Source: Pseudomonas guariconensis
Lineage (GTDB): Bacteria > Pseudomonadota > Gammaproteobacteria > Pseudomonadales > Pseudomonadaceae
DNA: 64,000 bases
NCBI RefSeq assembly: GCF_024127895.1
Contig: NZ_JAMYBK010000018.1
Coordinates: 41,671-105,670 of the forward strand
Direction: 5' to 3'
Part shown: in pieces, positions 60,161 to 64,000 of the stretch
Layout: every line of letters begins with the position of its first letter
Position numbering within the stretch: position 1 is the stretch's first letter
The notes under the pieces: generated by a model
The model's input: the letters and a program-made list of their open reading frames with translations, nothing else
Told to the model about the DNA's origin: nothing
The model's database searches: none
Translations under genes and position numbers: made by a program

Positions 60161-60172
60161 ATGGTATACCAT
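60161..60172. promoter_or_regulatory. Putative GntR operator between the DUF1330 gene and ribBA
   Basis: ATGGTATACCAT, identical to the site at 47685, 32-43 bases before the ribBA ATG and 35-46 bases before the DUF1330 ATG. This places both genes under the same control as the monooxygenase cluster about 8 kb away. Confidence 0.7.
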
Positions 60173-60203
60173 AAACACCACCCTACCACAGCGAGTGTGC
60201 AGC

Positions 60204-61316
60204 ATGGCTTTCAACAGCATCGAAGAACTCCTCGAGGATTATCGGCAAGGCAAGATGGTCCTGCTGGTGGACGACGAGGACCGTGAGAACGAGGGCGACC
60301 TGCTGATCGCCGCCGAGCGCTGTGACGCCCAGGCCATCAACTTCATGGCCCGCGAGGCGCGTGGGCTGATCTGCCTGACCCTGACCGACGAGCACTGCCA
60401 ACGCCTGGGCCTGGAGCAGATGGTGCCGAGCAACGGCAGCGCCTTCAGCACTGCCTTCACCGTCTCCATCGAGGCTGCCACGGGCGTCACCACCGGGATC
60501 TCCGCCGCCGACCGGGCGCGCACCGTGGCCGCCGCCATGGCCCCCCACGCCCGCCCCGAAGACCTGGTCCAGCCCGGCCACATCTTCCCCTTGCGCGCCC
60601 GCGAAGGCGGCGTGCTGACCCGCGCCGGCCACACCGAGGCCGGCTGCGACCTGGCGCGCCTGGCCGGTTTCAGCCCGGCCTCGGTGATCGTCGAGGTGCT
60701 CAACGACGACGGCACCATGGCCCGCCGTCCGGACCTGGAACTGTTCGCCGAGCGCCACGGCATCAAGATCGGTACCATCGCCGACCTGATCCACTACCGC
60801 CTGAGCACCGAGCAGACCATCAAGCGCATCGGCGAGCGCGAGCTGCCGACCGTGCACGGCACCTTCCGCCTGGTGACCTACGAGGACCGTATCGAAGGCG
60901 GCGTGCACATGGCCATGGTGATGGGCGACATCCGCCGCGACCTGCCGACCCTGGTGCGGGTGCATGTGATCGATCCGCTGCGCGACCTGGTCGGCGCCGA
61001 GTATGCCGGCCCGGCCAACTGGACACTGTGGGCGGCGCTGGAGAAGGTTGCCGAGGAAGGTGCCGGCGTGGTCGTGATCCTCGCCAACCACGAATCCTCC
61101 CAGGCCCTGCTCGAGCGCGTGCCGCAACTGACCCAGCCGGTGCGTCCGTACCAGAGGGGCCAATCGAAGGTGTATTCGGAAGTCGGCACCGGCGCCCAGA
61201 TCCTCCAGGACCTGGGCGTGGGCAAGCTGCGCCACCTTGGCCCGCCGCTCAAGTATGCGGGGTTGGCAGGGTATGAGTTGGAGGTGGTGCAGAGCATTCC
61301 GTTCGAGGGCTGCTGA
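60204..61316 (+). CDS. ribBA: RibBA-type 3,4-dihydroxy-2-butanone 4-phosphate synthase with degenerate GTP cyclohydrolase II domain
   Basis: A 370-residue protein. Residues 1-205 are a full DHBP synthase (DDEDRENEGDLLIAAE, HTEAGCDLARLAG, DGTMARRPDL), making the four-carbon riboflavin precursor from ribulose 5-phosphate. The C-terminal GTP cyclohydrolase II-like part lacks the zinc-binding cysteines (no SRCDCG; it reads LVRVHVIDPLRDLVGAEY). It is thus of the RibBX form known in Proteobacteria, probably without cyclohydrolase activity. Database names will say RibBA. It is likely an extra copy used to raise flavin supply for the reductase/monooxygenase system, judging by the shared operator. Confidence 0.88.
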   Translation: MAFNSIEELLEDYRQGKMVLLVDDEDRENEGDLLIAAERCDAQAINFMAREARGLICLTLTDEHCQRLGLEQMVPSNGSAFSTAFTVSIEAATGVTTGISAADRARTVAAAMAPHARPEDLVQPGHIFPLRAREGGVLTRAGHTEAGCDLARLAGFSPASVIVEVLNDDGTMARRPDLELFAERHGIKIGTIADLIHYRLSTEQTIKRIGERELPTVHGTFRLVTYEDRIEGGVHMAMVMGDIRRDLPTLVRVHVIDPLRDLVGAEYAGPANWTLWAALEKVAEEGAGVVVILANHESSQALLERVPQLTQPVRPYQRGQSKVYSEVGTGAQILQDLGVGKLRHLGPPLKYAGLAGYELEVVQSIPFEGC

Positions 61317-61334
61317 TTTTCGCGGTATCTGTGT

Positions 61335-61357
61335 GGGCCTCATCGCGAGTGAGGCCC
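61335..61357 (+). terminator. Hairpin after ribBA
   Basis: GGGCCTCA (61335-61342) and TGAGGCCC (61350-61357) form an 8-base perfect stem with a 7-base loop 18 bases after the ribBA stop. No T run follows. Confidence 0.5.
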
Positions 61358-61713
61358 CAGATTGAGCATGCGAGGTAGCGACCGAATCACACAGCTTGTA
61401 AAACAATGTCCTCCACACCCGAAATAGCAGTGGTTAACATTAAGTTCCCTTGGCCTCCCTATTTCCTGCATGGCAACTTCATCGGAGCCACCCAGTTGCG
61501 CCTTCCCTGACGAGAAAGGCCCATACTGCGAACTATCCCCCCCAGCAGAGCGCTCCGCACGGCCTCTGACCAGCCGCCCCATCACGCCAGCTTTCCTGTT
61601 TCGATCCCGCCTCGGTGGCGTGCTGCGCCTACCGCACGTGCGCTTTGGCTGCCCGTACCGACAGAAAACGAGTGCATGGAACTTGCCTCGGTGGTGTACG
61701 TAGGAGAACAGCA
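61358..61713. other. Intergenic region without a supported gene
   Basis: 356 bases between the ribBA hairpin and the CNNM/CorC gene. Open frames here show no family resemblance and no ribosome sites. The AT-richer part around 61390-61460 may hold the promoter of the downstream gene, but no clear -35/-10 pair stands out. Confidence 0.5.
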
Positions 61714-63003
61714 ATGGAATTTTTCATACTGGCTTTGCTGATCGTCCTCAATGGCCTGTTTGCCATGTCGGAGATCGCCCTGGTGGCAGCGAGGAAAGCA
61801 CGGTTGATGAGGCTGGTGGCCGAAGGGGACTCATCAGCCGCGGTAGCCCTCAAGCTTGGCGAGGACCCGACCCGGTTTCTCTCGACCGTGCAGATTGGCA
61901 TCACCTCCATTGGCATCCTCAACGGTATCGTCGGTGAAGCTGTATTGGCCGCCCCTTTGGCCGAATGGCTGCAAACCCTGGGTGTGCCGAGCGCTACAGC
62001 AAGCCTCGGAGCCACGGCAGGTGTGGTGATCGTGATCACCTACGTCTCCATCGTGATCGGTGAACTGGTGCCCAAGCGCATCGGGCAAATCAATCCAGAG
62101 GGCATTGCCCGCTTGGTCGCGCGGCCGATGGTGACCCTCGCTTTCCTGACGCGTCCTTTCGTGGCCGTGCTGTCCTGGTCGACCCAGGCCATTCTGCGCA
62201 TCATGGGCGTGCGTCCGCTCGACAATCCGAGCGTCACCGAGGAAGAAATCCAGGCAATGCTCGAAGAAGGCTCCGAGGCTGGAGTGATCGAACACCATCA
62301 GCACCGAATGGTACGCAATGTGTTCCGCCTGGACGACCGCCGACTCGGCTCGTTGATGATCCCGCGTTCAGACCTGGTTTATGTCGACATTCGCAGGCCC
62401 CCGGAAGAGAACGTCCAGGTGATGATCGAGTCCGAGCACTCTCGTTTTCCGGTCTGCGACGGTGGCCTGGACAACCTGCTCGGCCTGATTCATGCCAAGC
62501 AGGCCTTTGCTTGCCTGGCCAAGGGCGAGCAGCCTAACTTCACCGACCAACTCCCTCCCTGCGTGTTCGTGCCTGAAACCCTCACCGGCATGGAGCTGCT
62601 GGAGCAATTTCGTGCCAATGGCATGCACATGGCGTTCGTGATCGACGAATATGGTGAGTTGCAAGGCATCGTCACGCTGCAGGATGTACTGGAAGCCGTA
62701 ACCGGCGAGTTCACCCCTGACGATGAAAACGATGCTTGGGCCGTCCAGCGGCACGATGGCTCCTGGCTGCTCGATGGCGCCATCCCGATCCTGGAGATGA
62801 AGGATCGCCTGGCATTCAAGACAATGCCCGAGGAAAACAGGGGCCGCTACCACACCCTGTCCGGCATGGTCATGCTGCTGCTTGGCCGGGTGCCGGTCAC
62901 TGGCGACCGGGTAGAGTGGGACGGCTGGATATTAGAGGTGGTCGACATGGACGGCAAACGCATCGACAAGGTGCTGGCGACTCCTGTTGAAACACCGGAA
63001 TGA
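61714..63003 (+). CDS. CNNM/CorC-type hemolysin-family membrane protein
   Basis: A 429-residue protein. DUF21/CNNM membrane domain at 1-about 180 (FFILALLIVLNGLFAMSEIA, LSTVQIGITSIGILNGIVGE, IVIGELVPKRIGQINPEGIA), CBS pair at about 205-320 (FPVCDGGLDNLLGLIHAKQA, FVIDEYGELQGIVTLQDVLE), and CorC_HlyC at about 340-420 ending VEWDGWILEVVDMDGKRIDK. A TAGGAGAA site precedes the ATG. Family members are magnesium/cobalt transporters or efflux factors; the name hemolysin is historical. Confidence 0.92.
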   Translation: MEFFILALLIVLNGLFAMSEIALVAARKARLMRLVAEGDSSAAVALKLGEDPTRFLSTVQIGITSIGILNGIVGEAVLAAPLAEWLQTLGVPSATASLGATAGVVIVITYVSIVIGELVPKRIGQINPEGIARLVARPMVTLAFLTRPFVAVLSWSTQAILRIMGVRPLDNPSVTEEEIQAMLEEGSEAGVIEHHQHRMVRNVFRLDDRRLGSLMIPRSDLVYVDIRRPPEENVQVMIESEHSRFPVCDGGLDNLLGLIHAKQAFACLAKGEQPNFTDQLPPCVFVPETLTGMELLEQFRANGMHMAFVIDEYGELQGIVTLQDVLEAVTGEFTPDDENDAWAVQRHDGSWLLDGAIPILEMKDRLAFKTMPEENRGRYHTLSGMVMLLLGRVPVTGDRVEWDGWILEVVDMDGKRIDKVLATPVETPE

Positions 63004-63060
63004 GATGAATTGGATGGCCGCAATGGACGGAACGAGCGCGAGGTGTTTCGCCATTACACA

Positions 63061-63100
63061 AGCGGCGCTTCGTCATTGTTGGGGCTGCCTTGCAGACCAA
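63061..63100 (-). repeat. Dispersed 39-base repeat, copy 2 (inverted)
   Basis: Reverse complement of copy 1 at 53221-53259 with three differences. It lies in the gap between the CNNM gene and the minus-strand small membrane gene and includes a degenerate GGGGCTGC hairpin. Confidence 0.6.
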
Positions 63101-63170
63101 ATGACAACTGAAATGCTTAACTGAACGGTATTGTTCTCCAGCAGGGATTTTCGTTTATATCCGCACAACA

Positions 63171-63569
63171 TCATGTTCGCTTGAATTCGACCAGAAAAAC
63201 GACGAAGGCAATCCACCCCATGCCAATGTACATACAGTACATACCTGTCTTCATTCGCCTCTTGAGATAGGCCGGAAAGAGTCGACTGTCCTCTGGATCC
63301 AACCAACCTTGGCGAATACTCAAGTTGGGCCACATCATTCCCGCCGTCATGGCACTCACCGTCATCAACCGGAGCTTCAAGGTCAGTGCACCTCCATTTT
63401 TGAGCTCATCGTGAAGCCCTCTGCTCCGTTGGAGTGCTGCACACATCACCTCGAAGTGCCTCGACGCAGCGATATGCAGCTCAATTGCCAGCCCCACCAA
63501 CATAATCAGAAACGGTGTAAAGAGCGAGGCGATCTTTAAGGCCGAGGGCCACTCACTCAAATCAATCAT
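63171..63569 (-). CDS. Small membrane protein, probable immunity factor
   Basis: A 132-residue protein with an N-terminal helix (ALKIASLFTPFLIMLVGLAI), a soluble loop (HFEVMCAALQRSRGLHDELK), a second hydrophobic stretch (LRLMTVSAMTAGMMW) and a C-terminal helix (MYCMYIGMGWIAFVVFLVEF). The ATG at 63569 lies inside the upstream gene, overlapping its stop by 8 bases, so expression is coupled. A small inner-membrane protein directly after a glycine-rich membrane-active toxin end is the usual layout of an immunity gene. Lower GC than neighbours supports acquisition. I know no named family for it. Confidence 0.6.
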   Translation of the reverse strand: MIDLSEWPSALKIASLFTPFLIMLVGLAIELHIAASRHFEVMCAALQRSRGLHDELKNGGALTLKLRLMTVSAMTAGMMWPNLSIRQGWLDPEDSRLFPAYLKRRMKTGMYCMYIGMGWIAFVVFLVEFKRT

Positions 63570-64000
63570 ATTCAACCTTATGTATAAACTCACCCAGTTC
63601 TTCCCCGCCAATTCCTCCAGCGACTCCTCCTGCAAAAGATCCGGCCCCAATCATTGCGATTCCGCAGAATGCTCGCCCCCATACACCGAAACCGCAAACT
63701 ACTTTAATAGCCGATTTCCCTATCGTTGCCCCTACGACACCACCAGTGATACCTCCAGCAAAACCACCTATTTCAATAAAACGAACCTGTTTACACTCCT
63801 GCGTCTCTCCCGCCCTACAAACCTCCTGCACTTTCAAGTAGGACGAAGAAGCCCCCAACCCAATCGCCACATATCCACCATATTTCAAATACCGCGCCGT
63901 CTTCGCCACTTCTTCCAAATGCGTCGCATACCCCGGTATCTGCCCCGGCCCACCGGCCTTTTTCCAGTGATGCACCACACGCTTGGACGAAATCCCAAGA
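63562..64000 (-). CDS. C-terminal part of a probable T6SS/PAAR- or LysM-type toxin (5' end outside window)
   Basis: The last about 146 codons of a protein running in from the right edge: LGISSKRVVHHWKKAGGPGQ, IPGYATHLEEVAKTARYLKY, then two glycine-zipper segments (GGFAGGITGGVVGATIGKSA; GAGSFAGGVAGGIGGEELGE) separated by FGVWGRAFCGIAM. Glycine-zipper ends like this occur in membrane-disrupting T6SS effectors. The SSKRVVHHW lead-in looks familiar to me from effectors with N-terminal LysM or PAAR domains, but I cannot see the N-terminus. It is followed, with overlap, by a small membrane protein that could protect the producer. Confidence 0.6.
   Translation of the reverse strand, partial: LGISSKRVVHHWKKAGGPGQIPGYATHLEEVAKTARYLKYGGYVAIGLGASSSYLKVQEVCRAGETQECKQVRFIEIGGFAGGITGGVVGATIGKSAIKVVCGFGVWGRAFCGIAMIGAGSFAGGVAGGIGGEELGEFIHKVEYD

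Noticed and set aside
60900..61316. Functional GTP cyclohydrolase II in the RibBA protein
   Set aside because: The zinc cysteines and the surrounding SRCDCG-like motif are missing.
1..64000. CRISPR arrays, tRNA or rRNA genes, phage or insertion sequences
   Set aside because: I found no regularly spaced repeats, no rRNA stretches or tRNA-like features that I could identify, and no transposase or integrase reading frames. Small RNAs cannot be excluded by eye.

Overview
The window is high-GC DNA with long, tightly packed, often overlapping genes. It is typical of a fluorescent Pseudomonas of the P. putida group. The strongest pointers are a lexA-imuA-imuB-dnaE2 SOS mutagenesis operon under a LexA2-type palindrome, flanked by an acetoacetate CoA-transferase/AtoE locus in an order I remember from P. 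putida; the ppnN, YeiH and RES-Xre genes; and abundant short GGGGCTGC/GCAGCCCC intergenic hairpins. I see no rRNA, tRNA, CRISPR array, intact insertion sequence, prophage or replication origin.

Left part (1-28 kb): the end of an EAL phosphodiesterase; a RarD-like exporter; a TerC-CBS protein; a deletion scar fusing the 5' halves of a LysE exporter gene and an AraC regulator gene; a TonB-dependent siderophore receptor; short-chain fatty acid uptake and CoA-transferase genes with a LysR regulator; an aldo/keto reductase; the SOS mutagenesis operon; a HAD phosphatase; a DUF2388 protein; a periplasmic M20 peptidase; a conserved small protein with a perfect ANR-type box upstream; a MocR regulator, an MFS transporter and a deaminase; an AhpD-like protein; and an AraC regulator divergent from a thiolase/3-hydroxyacyl-CoA dehydrogenase/TetR operon.

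Middle part (28-44 kb): a 995-residue VasX-type T6SS toxin with its probable membrane immunity protein. Base composition turns AT-rich partway through the toxin gene, as expected for a swapped toxin tip. Next come an ECF sigma/anti-sigma pair divergent from a periplasmic catalase-type peroxidase and cytochrome b (both directions carry the same GGAAT-N16-CGTC promoter), a LysR/YeiH pair, ppnN and several housekeeping genes, including a universal stress protein behind an ANR-like box.

Right part (44-61 kb): the most interesting region. Two NCS1 permeases, two paralogous flavin reductases, a luciferase-like flavin monooxygenase, a DUF1185 protein, an alpha/beta hydrolase, an aldehyde dehydrogenase, a carboxymuconolactone-decarboxylase-like protein, a Nudix hydrolase, a DUF1330 protein and an extra RibBA-type riboflavin gene lie around a GntR/FCD regulator. 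Four intergenic sites share the palindrome ATGGTATACCAT or a close variant, including the one between the DUF1330 gene and ribBA. I infer a GntR-controlled pathway that imports an N-heterocycle, opens it with a reduced-flavin oxygenase, processes the aldehyde product and raises its own flavin supply. The substrate cannot be read from the sequence. A hybrid histidine kinase, a RES-Xre toxin-antitoxin pair and a frameshifted SPFH gene are embedded in the same stretch.

Right edge (61-64 kb): a CNNM/CorC-type membrane protein, then on the minus strand the glycine-rich C-terminus of a probable toxin with an overlapping small membrane protein that looks like its immunity partner.
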